Positions 53,216 through 64,000 of a DNA stretch of 64,000 bases are shown in pieces. Both the position numbers and the translations under genes were made by a program. The notes under the pieces were generated by a model. It saw only the letters and a program-made list of their open reading frames with translations. It had not been told where the DNA came from and did not search any database. Origin of the DNA: Paralithodes platypus (Eukaryota; Arthropoda; Malacostraca; Decapoda; Lithodidae); contig CM064519.1 of NCBI GenBank assembly GCA_032716605.1, forward strand, positions 13,850,144-13,914,143, in the 5' to 3' direction. Position 1 is the stretch's first letter, and every line of letters begins with the position of its first letter.

Positions 53216-56200
53216 AAAATGCCCCAGAACGAGAAGCCCACCACAGAAGCCACAAACGAACACCACACAGAAACACCCAAAGGAAAGGTCCACAGAACGA
53301 AAGGACCAGCTGACCGAGCCAGCCATTTGAGACAGGCCTAAGCCCGCAGGGCTAAACAGCTCCAGGACGCACCCATTTACCTTTTCTAAACTGACCATTT
53401 TCCACACCTCACGTACACTAACCCCCTCGTGTCCTACACTCCTAACTACAAAGATGATGAACAGGAATATACATTCATATTAAAAACACCCATGCCCTGT
53501 CCCGACGTTGAGCCAATGCCAACACATCAGACAGCCATAATTATATCTATGTATGTTCTTACATCCGAGAAGTAGATGTTATATATCTTAGAAGTTAAAA
53601 CACCCACGCTTGTCCCTAGACCTCGTATATAATTTTCCATGACGAGTATAGATATATGTAACCCGTGCTCAGTCGCCCCTTGCATTGTTCCTCTAGTAAC
53701 TAAGTATTAATATTAACATTCCCTAACATCTTGTCTTGCCAGACTAAGCTTCTGAAGACCCATCGCCCCATAAATCTATGTATTCAATCCTTAGGTTAAG
53801 TATTTTTATCCACCATTGTGTTCACCTTTTTCCATTTACTTTCCCACAATTGTCATACGTCTTCCCCTTGCCTCCTTCGTATCCACAGTCCACACTACGC
53901 CAATTTACTTCGTGTCTTACACCTCTTACCCCAACCAGAGATTGTATAAGATAACCTAGTTACCAGTATCTGTCATAAGTACCCCGAAACAATAACTAAG
54001 TACCCCTACGAACTGCTGCTGTTGTTGGTATATTTATATTTAATAGAAAACGCAGTTCCCAGGGCCAACTAATAGTATCCATAACCCTCGGACTGATCAC
54101 ATAACTCTATCTTTTCCAGACTCATATACCACCCCATAGTTGCATTCCCCGGTAGCATTTGGCTAACGTATTCTGCTGCCTTTTCAAACTTCCATATCAA
54201 TTGTAGCCTAATGCCACCCCCACGCCCAGGGACCTTAGGGGCAAAATTTCCCTGTAGCCCTTGAACTCTCCCCCCCCTCTCATTAAGACACCCGCGCTTC
54301 TCGACTCTTGTCCGACCTAGCCTCTCTCATACCTCGTGAAGATCCTTGAATTGTCCGTTGCTAATGCTCTCCAACCTTTTATATATATACTCCTATCCAG
54401 CCTACCTTCACTTAGTAGGCCAGAACAACATTAGAACTTTACTAGCCCCTTGCATGCCATCTATTCTCTTACAACACATTCACAACCCTGCACCCAATGG
54501 TCGTCGGTGCGAGGCTAGCCGCCCTGCCAGTAACTAACTTCTATTGCCATACTTCCAGATAAATGTGGCAGAGTTAGCAACCCAGTCTCCACCACATCCA
54601 GCAAACCCTACAATTAACAACCAGCCGAGTAAAACCAGCTAGCTAAGGCACCTTCGGTTTTGGTATTAACCCGGCAAGCGCGATAGGCCTCACGGAAGGC
54701 TTCCTATAGGGAACGCGATAGGCCTCACGGAAGCAAGACCATAAAAAAAGCCTTCCATAAAAAAAAAGGGCCTATCAAAACAAAGCAATTTGTCTCTAGG
54801 TGAGATAATTCCCCTCCAGTACTCATCCATGTAAATCTCACCCACCCCCCTCCCCTCCTTCCCCACCTTATTCCCCCCTCCCTCCCCTCCTCAATTATCA
54901 CCTATTTTTCCTCTTATTATCATCATTTATCGGTTATTTTTCTCTCCCGTGATAATGTAGCACAAGTGGGTTGCAGAAAAGATCGTTATGCAACACCCAG
55001 ACACCGGCCCACACCGCCCCGCTCGTCTCAGTTACCTCACAGACAGCGAGAGAGGAGGGTTGCCTGTGGCTCTCTCTCGCCTGAGATTATGACCGGGTGG
55101 CCAATATCTTCGTTTTTCACCACCCAAATGCTTTTCCCACTTATTTTAGCACTCTTGAAGGTTCATATATACATCATATATGTAAAAAAAAAGCATACCG
55201 AAAACAAATAATGCTCTATATTGTAAATATAACGAATTCTGTCAGAATCCAAGGCTAGAAATGCACAAATAACTACCCTAGCACCTAGGTCTATTTCGCG
55301 CTTGTCAGGTTAAGGACACCCACATCTGTCTCATACACAGAGGGTTATTACAAACACTGGTGATATGGCAAGCCCCTAGCCACAGCCGCCGGATGACTAT
55401 CACAGAGAGAGGGCGCCCAGCTCCCCCTTTTTGCCCACCCGAGGAGGGAGACCCCCACCCCCGCGGAGGTATACCTGGCCCCTGTTTTGACTTTCGAGTC
55501 ATTGCCAGGTAGCACAGGAATTCTTCCTATCAATGAACTAACCATGCATGACTAACACCTTTACTAACCTCTATTAACTCACAATAAACCATTTACCTTT
55601 CTTGCATGCTCTGATCACTAAATTAGCACTTCAGCTATACCATAGAATGAAGATTGAACAATCTAGAGAGACGCTCCTATCACAGCTGTCCCCATCCTCC
55701 TCGCAAAGTAGATCCAGTCTCTCTCCCCTAAATACGTCCAGTATAGCCAAAATAGTACCTCTTACTAAGGCTCAGTTATATGAAAATATAAAGGCTTTCC
55801 TATAGCCATGTGCCACAACAGTAAATACCATCTTACCTAGTCTCCATATCTATTGAGAGCTCAAATAAGTCCATAAGACTCGAGATCCCTACTGTCTATA
55901 GGGTCCAGAACCGAGCCTATAAATCTAACTCCCGCCCCCAGTCAAATCAGTTGAAAGCTAGACACCAACCAGGGGTCACCACCCTGCAGTTAACTTCTAG
56001 CTCTGCCCTTGTGTTGTTCCGGAGTGAGATCCCAGAGCCGGCAGACTCCGTGGCAGATTTGGATAGAAGGACCTGCCCACGTATTTAAGAACTTCACACA
56101 TATGGGCCCCCTGGACGGCCGCGGAACCAGTCGTTAGCCCCCAACATCATGGACGCAAGATAACCAGGACCAGACCCATCAGATGCTACCCAAGATTCCC

Positions 56201-56921
56201 TTTAGCAGTACTACATATTACTGTGCTGTTTAGAGATTCACTAATTAATATTTCTACGAAGTGGCTATCTCTTTGCCCCAGTATAATTCATATAACCATT
56301 CAATTAGGAAGTGCTAAGCTTATCAGTGTTCATTATTTAACAGGCGATACTAACTCTCGTAATCAACCATATGCCCAGATATTATTACCTAGAAGGAAAC
56401 CCTAGTGATATCTGAAGGTTCGCCCACTGATTTGCGTTCTATGTATTTCTGAGACAAGAATAGAAAACTTAGATCAGCACCCCCTGAGGTTACTAGAATT
56501 CCCATGCTCTAAAATATGCGTGTCTAATCTAGTCTGTGAACTACTACTTGTGCACCAGAGCTACCAGTAAGAAATCTAACAGTGAATATGATTCTATAAG
56601 TAACATTGATGGTCTTCGGTATATAAACCTGTTAAATCAAAGCCAGTGATCAGAAGATTAATACCTGAACGTTGGAAGTGGGAGACTAGGCTCCATCCAG
56701 ATCCACTTATGCTAGTGTTGTTCGATTCTATTATATTGTCTTACACAAGTATTCTGCAGTGGTATATCAATAAACGTGAATAAAACGTGATCGTGTAACT
56801 TGCTACCATGTGTTTCTTTGTGTTCTCTATTCCTCATATCTTGTATTGTGCATGCAGCCTTATATACCCAGTCAATTAGAACTCACATTACCCAAGTTAA
56901 ACCTGTAGAAAAACAGGGCAT

Positions 56922-56924
<3 letters not shown>
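53216..56924 (+). mobile_element. Element X copy 2, with nested MITE
   Basis: Starts TAAAATGCCCCAGAACGAG and ends ACAGGGCATAACA, colinear with copy 1 over the 5' part (53216-54669) and block B (55310-56210), with a single tail. AATAAA lies near 56768. It has no inverted duplication, so it shows the simpler arrangement. It sits inside a TA microsatellite, so its target duplication cannot be read reliably. Confidence 0.75.
54670..55309. mobile_element. 640-bp piggyBac-like MITE inside element X copy 2
   Basis: Flanked by TTAA at 54666-54669 and 55310-55313. Inverted ends are CCCGGCAAGCGCGATA and, inverted, CCTGACAAGCGCGAAA. Copy 1 has a single TTAA at the same place (40391-40394), which is the empty site. 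No transposase is encoded; an 81-codon frame inside has no domain. A sub-repeat CGCGATAGGCCTCACGGAAG occurs twice near its left end. Confidence 0.92.
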
Positions 56925-56978
<54 letters not shown>

Positions 56979-56994
56979 TGTATATCTATCTCTA

Positions 56995-57025
<31 letters not shown>
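56925..57025. repeat. (AT)n and (CT)n microsatellite
   Basis: AT dinucleotides 56925-56976, then TCTATC/CT repeats. Confidence 0.97.
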
Positions 57026-57029
<4 letters not shown>

Positions 57030-57232
57030 CTTTCTATGTTACGCATCGAGTAAAAATATCATTAACAATTCCATAGAAAAATATACAGGCAATAATATAT
57101 AATTTTAGTTGTATAATTACAGTGTATACTGTACATGTACTTATGTATTAATATATCTGCATATACGGTATGTTTATGTGTTGAATAAATACATGGCTAA
57201 AATATGATCTAAATACTGTAGCTGCTATATTC

Positions 57233-57442
57233 ATAACCCTTTCGGTATCAGTGACGTCTTTATTAATTGATTTCAGCTACATTTAGACGATTTTATGAAG
57301 CTTGGGAATCTGGTAGCTTAAAGGATTAATTGAGATAGTGTGTAGACTTTTAATGAGTAGACGTTCTGCTTGAGCTGAATAAAGCCGTCTAACAGTTGCC
57401 AGGTTATAATGAAAAGGACATCACCGGTACTGAATGGGTTAA
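57233..57442. mobile_element. Palindromic TTAA MITE, subfamily A
   Basis: AACCCTTTCGGTATCAGTGA at the left and TCACCGGTACTGAATGGGTT plus AA at the right; internal TAGACGATTTTATGAAGCTT and AGCTGAATAAAGCCGTCTAA. Confidence 0.83.
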
Positions 57443-57998
57443 ACCTTGCCACATTGAAATTTTTGGCGACGGAAAACTAAATGTAGGTTTCAATAAGAAA
57501 TAATATGGCACCTAGAGCCTAAAGTGCCCTAATATATCGAGACAGAGCCCGAACAGGGACACCACAAAAACACAAAAACAAAACAAATTCACAAAAACAA
57601 AAACAAAAATTAAGTGTAAAAATAATGGTGTGCTATGGATTCAAACGTGAAGTACAAACAATATGGCGTCCATTAGTCAAGTTTTGTTTTCTATGTGTAT
57701 AAGGGAGACAAAACGCAAAGCTGCCTGGAACAAGTGTCTCCCCCAAAGCTGAAAGTGACAGAGCCAAATTAAGAGCGGTTGGTGGTAATTTTCAAACTAT
57801 TATTTAGTTTATTTATTTATTTGTATGTTTTGTGTATTGGAAAGAAGTGTGTTGTGCTTGTTTAGTGTAGTGACAGGAATGGTGTTTGTGAGAGCTAGCT
57901 GGATTACTCTCTGTGTAGGTGAGACACAGACAAACAGTGAGGAAGGCCAGACAAATGAAAAGGAGGTTCCAGTAACTCCTAATCACATGCCTATGAGG
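57443..57998. other. Spacer, nothing recognised
   Basis: Includes an (ACAAAAA)-rich tract at 57560-57610 and a block AAAGCTGCCTGGAACAAGTG...CTCCCCCAAAG resembling 45110-45155. No gene. Confidence 0.45.
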
Positions 57999-58243
57999 CC
58001 TCCCCTGGGTATTGCCTTGCTTGATTGGTGTCAACAATCTCCCCAAGTCCTCCCCTGGGTATTGCCTTGCTTGATTGGTGTCAACAATCTCCCCAAGGCC
58101 TCCCCTGGGTATTGCCTTGCTTGATTGGTGTCAACAATCTCCCCAAGGCCTCCCCTGGGTATTGCCTTGCTTGATTGGTGTCAACAATCTCCCCAAGGCC
58201 TCCCCTGGGTATTGCCTTGCTTGATTGGTGTCAACAATCTCCC
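57999..58243 (+). repeat. 50-bp tandem repeat, five copies
   Basis: CCTCCCCTGGGTATTGCCTT is the start of each unit, at 57999, 58049, 58099, 58149 and 58199; copies are almost identical. The period is not a multiple of three, so it is not a coding repeat. Confidence 0.97.
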
Positions 58244-58299
58244 CAATTAATACTACCCTCTCGTCTATAGGTACCCTAATATCAAGGGAGATGGGTCGC

Positions 58300-58490
58300 T
58301 TTTCTGGGCCCTCGTCTTCCTCATGTTTAGCCCCATTAGTTTTCAGTTTTTATGACGTTCACCTCATTAGTTAGGCGATTTTAAGATCTTTCACCCCTTT
58401 GTCAATATTAAGACTTTTCGTGTCATTTAGGTGTCGATCAGTTCTTGGCGGGCGATAGCGAGCCTGTAATTTAAGAGGAACCGGCCATAT
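58300..58490 (+). repeat. Repeat R3 copy
   Basis: CCTCATGTTTAGCCCCATTA, AGGCGATTTTAAGATCTTTC, TTTAGGTGTCGATCAG and GGCGATAGCGAGCCTGTAAT match the family; it ends in a short AT run. Confidence 0.85.
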
Positions 58491-58798
58491 ATATATATAT
58501 ATATAAGCAAAGAAATACGCCCATCCTCCCTAAATATATCTGCTCCTTAGTAGTCCCTTGATATTGGATAGGCAACAACCTTCCCACATGTTTAAAAACA
58601 TGGTCATTAGTAAAATATGTGGAAAAATAAGTAAATTTTCAATCATATATATTTACTTTTTGTTTGCTTAATAGCACCTTCCATCCTTTTCCAGATTTAT
58701 AAGACACTAAGCAACAGCATTATCTATGGAAATTAGGGTAACAATGGTGTCAGAGTGGTCATCATATTTTGGATGTATTTCAGTAGTGCGGCATATTA

Positions 58799-59011
58799 TT
58801 AACCCCTTCAGCACGATGGCGTAATTTGCGTTGTATTCTGGTTACCATTAGACGATTTTCCTGAGCTTGTAATCTACTTCTAAGACTAAAAGGGGTAAAT
58901 ACGATCTCGATAAACCCTCTGGATGATATAGGTCCTTGTTAAACTGTAAAAAATCGTCTAAGCTTAACCATAATCAAAGGTAAAAAGTAATCATCGTGCT
59001 GAAGGGGTTAA
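58799..59011. mobile_element. Palindromic TTAA MITE, subfamily B, best preserved
   Basis: TTAACCCCTTCAGCACGATG and CATCGTGCTGAAGGGGTTAA ends with both TTAA copies intact; internal TTAGACGATTTTCCTGAGCT pairs with AAAAAATCGTCTAAGC-type sequence. Confidence 0.92.
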
Positions 59012-59347
59012 TCATCAATATGGCTTGATCACGCTGTTGGCCGCTTGCCGTATAACAACCATGTTTCAAATAGATTTCCTTAGTAAAGGAGAAATGGTGT
59101 CATCATGTTAAATAGAATTGGTTGCATATTTGTACAGTTTTCAGCATATATAGTTACACCAATTCCACTTTGAACCTTTAAAGCCAAGTTCTGAAGCATC
59201 TGAACTATAATAAAGTATTGTATTGTCTTGTTTGCGTTCGATACTGATTCACATGGGTATGTCGCCATTTATGCTTTTGACTGTACCAAAAGATCATTAC
59301 TGTTTGCCTTCATTTGTACTCTTTTGTAATGTGTGATGTCCCAACAG

Positions 59348-59481
59348 ATCCCAGTGAGGGGGGTGCGGCAGGCGGAGCATCCAGCAGTGGCACCAGTAGT
59401 AGCAGTACCGAGGGTGCCACGGGGGCCAGGAGCAGGCGTCTGGTTCTTAACGTCATCACCATCACACACACGCCGGAATGA
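59348..59481 (+). CDS. PKI: PKI, coding exon 2 and stop
   Basis: The acceptor ATGTCCCAACAG ends at 59347. The leftover G of exon 1 plus AT gives codon 54 (Asp), and the frame then reads PSEGGAAGGASSSG... through a Ser/Gly/Thr-rich stretch to RRLVLNVITITHTPE and TGA 59479-59481. The total of about 97 residues is longer than the 70-78 typical of vertebrate PKI; the tail of PKI proteins is poorly conserved and low complexity. Another frame is also open here because the exon is GC-rich, but only this one matches the phase of exon 1. A 31-bp minisatellite starts 64 bp after the stop, within the likely 3' UTR. Intermediate exons in the intron cannot be excluded. Confidence 0.75.
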
Positions 59482-59544
59482 CCCCAGCACCTCGGGCGGC
59501 TCAGTGGGGCTACAGAGGGCCTGGCAGGGGTCTAGCTGGGGTAT

Positions 59545-60113
59545 CACAATATCTATAGGCATGTAGAAGGGGTCAAGTGGTATCTATAGATATCTAATTT
59601 GTGTCTATAGGCAACTAGAAGGGGTCGTGTAGTGTCTATAGACACCTAGCAGGGTTCTCTTGGTATCTAACAGGGGGCTCCCGGTGCCTATAAATATCTA
59701 ACAGAAGTCTTTTGGTTTCTATATATATATCTAGCAAAGATCTAATAGTATCTATAGGCGTCTACAATTGGTTTTGAGGTGTCTATATACATCTAACAAG
59801 AGTCTTATAATGTCTATAGATATCAACAGTGGGGTCTATTGGTGTCTGTCAGGGAACTGATGGTTTCTATAGGAATCTAGAGAAGGTTCTTTGGTGTGTA
59901 TAGGCATTTAGAACAGATCTCTTGGTGTCTATTGCCATCTAGCAGGGGTCTTCAGGTGTCTATAGATATTTAGTAGGGGTCATTTGGTGTCTATAGATAT
60001 CTAGTAGGGGTCTTTTGGTGTCTATAGCCATCTAGCAGAGGACTCTTGGTATCTACAGACATCTAGTAGGAATCTCTTGGTATCTATAGGCATCTAGCAG
60101 GGTTATGTTGAAG
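59545..60113 (+). repeat. 31-bp degenerate minisatellite, about 18 copies, in PKI 3' region
   Basis: The consensus unit is approximately GGTGTCTATAGATATCTAGT followed by AGGGGTCTTTT. It is clearest at 59950-60040 and diverges outward, starting 64 bp after the PKI stop codon. Confidence 0.88.
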
Positions 60114-60898
60114 GAGCAACCTGTAGGGTGTGTTGGTGTTAAGGGAACATTCATCAAGGACATGTAATGCACGGCCGTCAGGGAGTGTTTTCTATGAGGG
60201 TTTTGCTATTTGAGGGGGGAAGAAGGAAGCAGGGAGTAAGATGTAGAGAAGATAGAAAGGAGAGAAGGAGGGATGATTTGGAGATGTAGACAGGATTCAA
60301 AAGGTGTAGGATGTCATCATTGACCACCCAATAGGAGTGATCTAGCATTTAGGGACCATTTATCAGAAGAGAGCTACCATAGAGGTGTTTTGCATTGTGG
60401 ATTAATCTTTACAAGAGGGTATCTGTGTAAGAAGAATCTGCCAGAGCTATCTTGGAGTGTAAGAAATATCTAGCAGACGAGTGTTGGAGATAAGTAAGAA
60501 GATAGTAATGGCATAGAGATACCAGCTGAATTGTCATGTGAGCTGGTGTGTAGTTTGATACTGTACAGTTAAGGAACATTTTCCTTCAGAGGTTCCTTGT
60601 GAAGGTATATCGATGGATGTATACATAAATGATTTTGTAGCTTCAAATGAGTTTAACTATAAGGGGTGTAAGTGAGAATACCTCGGACATGAATGATTGT
60701 GTTGCTCTCGGTGGAGTAAATGTATCATAGAAGACTGTTTCTCGGACTGACCCACCTCTCGTAACTGACGACAGGTGGACCTTAGCCTACGGCCTGCTTT
60801 CTCTCAGTAGGATTTCTGCCTTCTTGAGAAATCTGCTGGTTCACTTGGCTGTGTGCATCATTTCATGTCATTGCAGAACTTACAGCATGACCAAACTT
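60114..60898. other. Noncoding stretch, possible PKI 3' UTR
   Basis: No coding feature, RNA or repeat boundary recognised. No confident polyadenylation signal seen in this stretch. Confidence 0.4.
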
Positions 60899-61270
60899 AC
60901 TTGGGGCCGAGTTACACAAGCGTTTCTTCCGGTACCCATTCCTCCACACCTCTGGTCTGGAAGCTTCTAAATTCAAGTTGGGTAAGACTTCAGCCAACTA
61001 TATTAATCTATCTGTGGTCTACACTGTAAAAATTTACACTATGTTCTAACAAAAATGGTAAACATAAATAGTGTTTTAAAGGTTTATATGATCTTACTTG
61101 AATAGATAAACCGAAGGACACTGTTTATGTGTATAATTTTTTATACAATAATGTGTTCAAATTATTACAGTGTAGTTACCAACGTGCATGCAGAAAGACT
61201 TCTGAAATTTTGCTAGGATAAAGTTACCGAACGAAAGTGACCGGAAGAAGCGCTCGTGTGACTTGGGCTT
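60899..61270. mobile_element. MITE-like unit with ~30-bp inverted ends
   Basis: GAGTTACACAAGCGTTTCTT (60908 on) and the inverse of GAAGCGCTCGTGTGACTTGG (to about 61267) pair over ~30 bp around CTTCCGG. The interior holds a second small element at 61020-61174. Confidence 0.6.
61020..61174. mobile_element. ~155-bp Tc1/mariner-like MITE (nested)
   Basis: TA at 61020-61021 and 61173-61174 flank inverted ends CACTGTAA and TTACAGTG; the unit is AT-rich and without ORF. TA target duplications suit Tc1/mariner, but the inverted end is short. Confidence 0.6.
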
Positions 61271-61799
61271 ATCTTAGTGTTCAAGAGTAGTATTGATGCC
61301 ATGTTGTACTGTTTAATGAATACCTTTTTTTTTCATTTGATAAGCGTTAGTGGTTTTCTAGAAATGCGCTGTGAAATTACTGTATACAAATGGAAAATTA
61401 ATTGTATCGTAAATAAGTGAAATTAATACATGTAGCCTACTGTACAATATGTGCAAGCCATATTTTCCAGCGAATGACCTTAGACATCTTTTGTAATTAA
61501 AAGGCAAGCAGAAAAGCATGTGACATCTTTTCATAGTGAGCTTTACATGCGATTTGTACTTCCTATTATTTTCTTCTGTAGACTGGGGAGCAAGGCAGTC
61601 TATCTCTACATAGTGAAGTGTGTATAGACTATAGTACTATATATTTCTGATATGTAAACACCAATTCACATATAATGAGTGTTAATGTAATGGCCGCCAA
61701 AATAAGTCGAGAGTTTGGAGAGATACTGTTGCGAGTGTCAGCATCCCAGGTCTTGTTACCATTTCCTTAAGATGAGCATTTCGATTTTCTGTAATATTT

Positions 61800-61982
61800 A
61801 TCATGGGCTTCACAAATATAATAAATAATATACTGTACGATCAAAAGAATTATTGGGATTTTTAAGCAATAATAAATAATATACGAACTAAAGAATAATA
61901 GGGATTTTTATATATACGTTAGCAATGATAAATAATATACGAACAGAAGAATAATTGGGATTTTTTTATAAATACGTTAGCC
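61800..61982 (+). repeat. ~60-bp AT-rich tandem repeat, three copies
   Basis: AATAAATAATATACnnnCnn followed by AAGAATnATnGGGATTTTT occurs three times, at about 61820, 61868 and 61930. Confidence 0.82.
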
Positions 61983-62159
61983 GTGTGTCCCGCATAAGCA
62001 AGATGACCCACAAAAGCACAATATTCTAAGAGAAATATAACAAAATGAACAGATTTAAGGAGATTCACTCATGACCAGTTCACGTTACATATGTTTATCA
62101 TCATTTGGCAGCTCCATCATTTTCAACCTTATTTTCAAGTCTTATTGAGCTATTAAATA

Positions 62160-62490
62160 TTTAAGGGGAGATTTCCACTTGAGGAAATCATTTCTTGACC
62201 CCTTTCTCCCTCATGTTTAGCCCCATTTCTTTTGAGATTTTAAGACGTTCGCCCCATTAGTTTGGCGATTTTAAGAACTTTTGCCCCATTTCTGTCAATT
62301 TTAAGACTTTTCGTCTCATTTAGGTGTCAATTTATTCCTGGCGAGCGATAGCGAGCCTGTAATTTAAGAGGAACCGACCTTGGCCGGGACATTTTTCTAC
62401 CAAAAAATTTACAAATTTAATTTGAAAGGGGCTCAAGGGGGTGTAATTTTAAGCTTGATGGAGGTCTAAGGAACAAATTAAAAACCTCTT
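62160..62490 (+). repeat. Repeat R3, best-preserved long copy
   Basis: Runs from TTAAGGGGAGATTTCCACTT to GGAACAAATTAAAAACCTC. It contains three phased ~32-bp sub-units (GCCCCATTnnTTTnGnnATT TTAAGAC), then CCTGGCGAGCGATAGCGAGC, CGACCTTGGCCGGGACATTT and a GAAAGGGGCTCAAGGGGG tail. No ORF. Confidence 0.88.
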
Positions 62491-62795
62491 AACACTTCAG
62501 TAGTTACATCTTCCACAATAATACCAATAATATACCTTAATGTAGGTTTAAGCATGAGAAAGCGAGCAACAATGTGTAAAGTGCATCCATCAAGAGTTCT
62601 ACATGTTATGTTAGGCTTTGTAATATAACTTAAGTTCAGCGATGGCAAGTAAAATCTACAGACTTAACTTATCAACGGGTTTGGTGAATTTTGTTCTTGC
62701 GTTTGCTTTACTACGTTAAGTAAAACAACGGCAAATAAAATCTACTGATTTAACCTATCCCTTGGTTTGTTCAATTTTGTTCTTGAGTTCACTTT

Positions 62796-63021
62796 TTAAC
62801 CCATACAGTACCGGTGACGTCCTTTTCATTATATTCTGGCAACTATTACACAATTTCATTCAGCTTAGGAAGGATATCTACCAATTTTAAGGCTACAGAT
62901 TATATAGTTAGCACAATATTTCACTACAAAAACTTCCGAATATCTGAGGAATCTTGATGGGAACTTTGGAATTTACCGTCAGTTGAAAAGAAACAGGGTA
63001 TAGTATAACGAAAGGGGTTAA
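62796..63021. mobile_element. Palindromic TTAA MITE, subfamily A, with replaced right half
   Basis: The left half is typical (TTAACCCATACAGTACCGGT, then CATTCAGCTTAGGAAGGATA). The right half up to GAAAGGGGTTAA (63011-63021) does not pair with it except at the terminus, suggesting a hybrid or decayed copy. Confidence 0.65.
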
Positions 63022-63094
63022 GTTGTCCAGGAAGTCGTCAGTACTCGCCTTCGGTAAGATTGTGCTCATGTAATTTTAGTCTGGAGAAAGCTCT

Positions 63095-63300
63095 ATACAG
63101 GTCTCCCTCGATTTACGATTGGGTTACGTTCCTGAAAACTCAATCCTAAATAGAAAAATCGTATGGCGAACCCTAAAATTAATGGGGTAAATGGGGATGC
63201 GTTCTGGGACCAGCTAAAATCCCTACACAAACACCTAAAAACCCATAATGATAATAATGTAGATCGGGGCATCGGGTTCACAGTGAGGGAGACCTGTGTA
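63095..63300 (+). repeat. Short interspersed unit starting CAGGTCTCCCTCGATTTACG
   Basis: The opening, followed by GGGTTACGTTCC, is reminiscent of the ends of pogo/Tigger-type MITEs. Its opposite end is not found, so the class is a guess. Open frames over it have no domain. Confidence 0.35.
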
Positions 63301-63305
63301 ATATC

Positions 63306-63512
63306 AAATATGCATACAAAACACAGAATGAAAAGGAGTAGAATTATTTACATGATTTGAATATACAGTACATGGTAAGTCAAATGTCTAGATGTATTTG
63401 CTATTTAATATATGCATACAAAACACAGAATGAAAAGAGTAGAATTATTTACATTATTTTCATATACTGTACAGTACATCGTAAGTCAAGGCTCTTAGAT
63501 GTATATGCTATT
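63306..63512 (+). repeat. ~103-bp tandem duplication
   Basis: ATATGCATACAAAACACAGA starts at about 63308 and 63411; both copies continue through GTAGAATTATTTACAT and GTAAGTCAA to TGCTATTTA. Confidence 0.92.
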
Positions 63513-63589
63513 TAGAACATCAGGACAAATCTATGTAATAGAAAAGTGAAGCCCCTTTTCCCTGTGATGAGACTTAAGGGGGGTGACCT

Positions 63590-63925
63590 GCTTTTTTCTC
63601 TCTTTCTCTGGCTTGTATCCATTCAGCCTACTGTTTTAAGGCATTTATCCCCTTCCAGGTGTCAATTTCTTCCTGGAGAGCGATAGCGAACCAGCTTTGT
63701 ATGTAGAAATCCGGCTTTGCCGGAGACGTTTTTCTATACAAAAATGTACAAATTTAGCCAGCTGTCAAACACATTTATAAACATATGTTGGCTCGCTATC
63801 GCTCGCCAGCAAAAAATCGACACCTGGATAGGGGATAAATGTCTTAAAACAGTAAGTTGAATGGGGCCGAATGGATACAACCCAGAGAGAGAGGGAGAGA
63901 GATACAGACAAAAACCGAGGTGGGC
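63590..63925. mobile_element. Fold-back element, R3 subtype b
   Basis: Arms 63600-63690 (GGCTTGTATCCATTCAGCCT ... CCTGGAGAGCGATAGCGAAC) and 63790-63900 (GCTCGCTATCGCTCGCCAGC ... GGGGCCGAATGGATACAA) are inverted copies. The centre has AATCCGGCTTTGCCGGA. Same architecture as 44505-44845. Confidence 0.85.
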
Positions 63926-64000
63926 CCCCTCAACCTATCACACACCATACTGCAGAGGAGGTGCAGCAAATACAAACACAACTCTTCACAGGGATCACTT

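Noticed and set aside
59333..59566. 77-codon frame overlapping PKI exon 2
   Set aside because: GC-rich exon is open in more than one frame; only the frame starting with codon 54 matches exon 1 phase.

Overview
The window looks like a repeat-saturated arthropod genome, most likely a decapod crustacean. This is inferred from TTAGG/CCTAA tracts (the arthropod telomere motif), dense dinucleotide microsatellites, a DIRS tyrosine-recombinase retrotransposon, RTE- and CR1-type LINEs, and a spliced host gene with a 10.8 kb intron. Nothing bacterial is present: no operons, ribosome binding sites or CRISPR arrays. There is one 100-N assembly gap at 15725-15824.

Layout. 1-1812: an intact reading frame, open to the left window edge, that joins a FEN1/XPG-like nuclease domain to a C-terminal Tesmin/TSO1-type CXC domain. 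2806-5600: an AT-rich repeat (here R1) split by a 5'-truncated RTE LINE on the minus strand; an uninterrupted paralog at 24198-24868 shows the pre-insertion state. 6251-14018: a DIRS-type retrotransposon with ~300 bp inverted terminal repeats, an internal complementary region, gag, RNase H and tyrosine recombinase, but with most of the reverse transcriptase deleted; an empty-site paralog lies near 25244. 14515-15724: two LINE relics. 17810-18333: two palindromic TTAA elements. 19245-23095: a 5'-truncated CR1-like LINE on the minus strand, with an esterase ORF1 and an EEP/RT ORF2. 24000-27600: repeats, including a fold-back element. 27605-30811: an almost complete RTE LINE, with one 2-bp slip in its ORF. 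31-44 kb: repeats, a 52-bp minisatellite, a 178-bp hAT-like MITE with an 8-bp target duplication, a large fold-back, and an LTR-like element (element X) carrying a nearly perfect 0.83 kb inverted duplication. 44-48 kb: SINE-like tRNA heads, fold-backs and a GT-rich minisatellite.

48349-59481 holds the one recognised host gene, a cAMP-dependent protein kinase inhibitor (PKI). It has two coding exons, 48349-48508 and 59348-59481, joined in phase across an intron. The intron is filled with MITEs, microsatellites and a second element X copy, which itself contains a piggyBac-like MITE. The intron also contains, on the opposite strand, an intronless 367-codon coiled-coil ORF (49725-50828) that I cannot assign to a family. 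From 59545 to the end there are minisatellites, MITEs and interspersed repeats.

The mobile elements do not act as a pathway; they record a nested insertion history that can be read from matched empty sites inside the same window. The best candidates for undescribed biology are the antisense coiled-coil gene, the nuclease-CXC gene, the palindromic TTAA MITE families, and element X with its inverted duplication.
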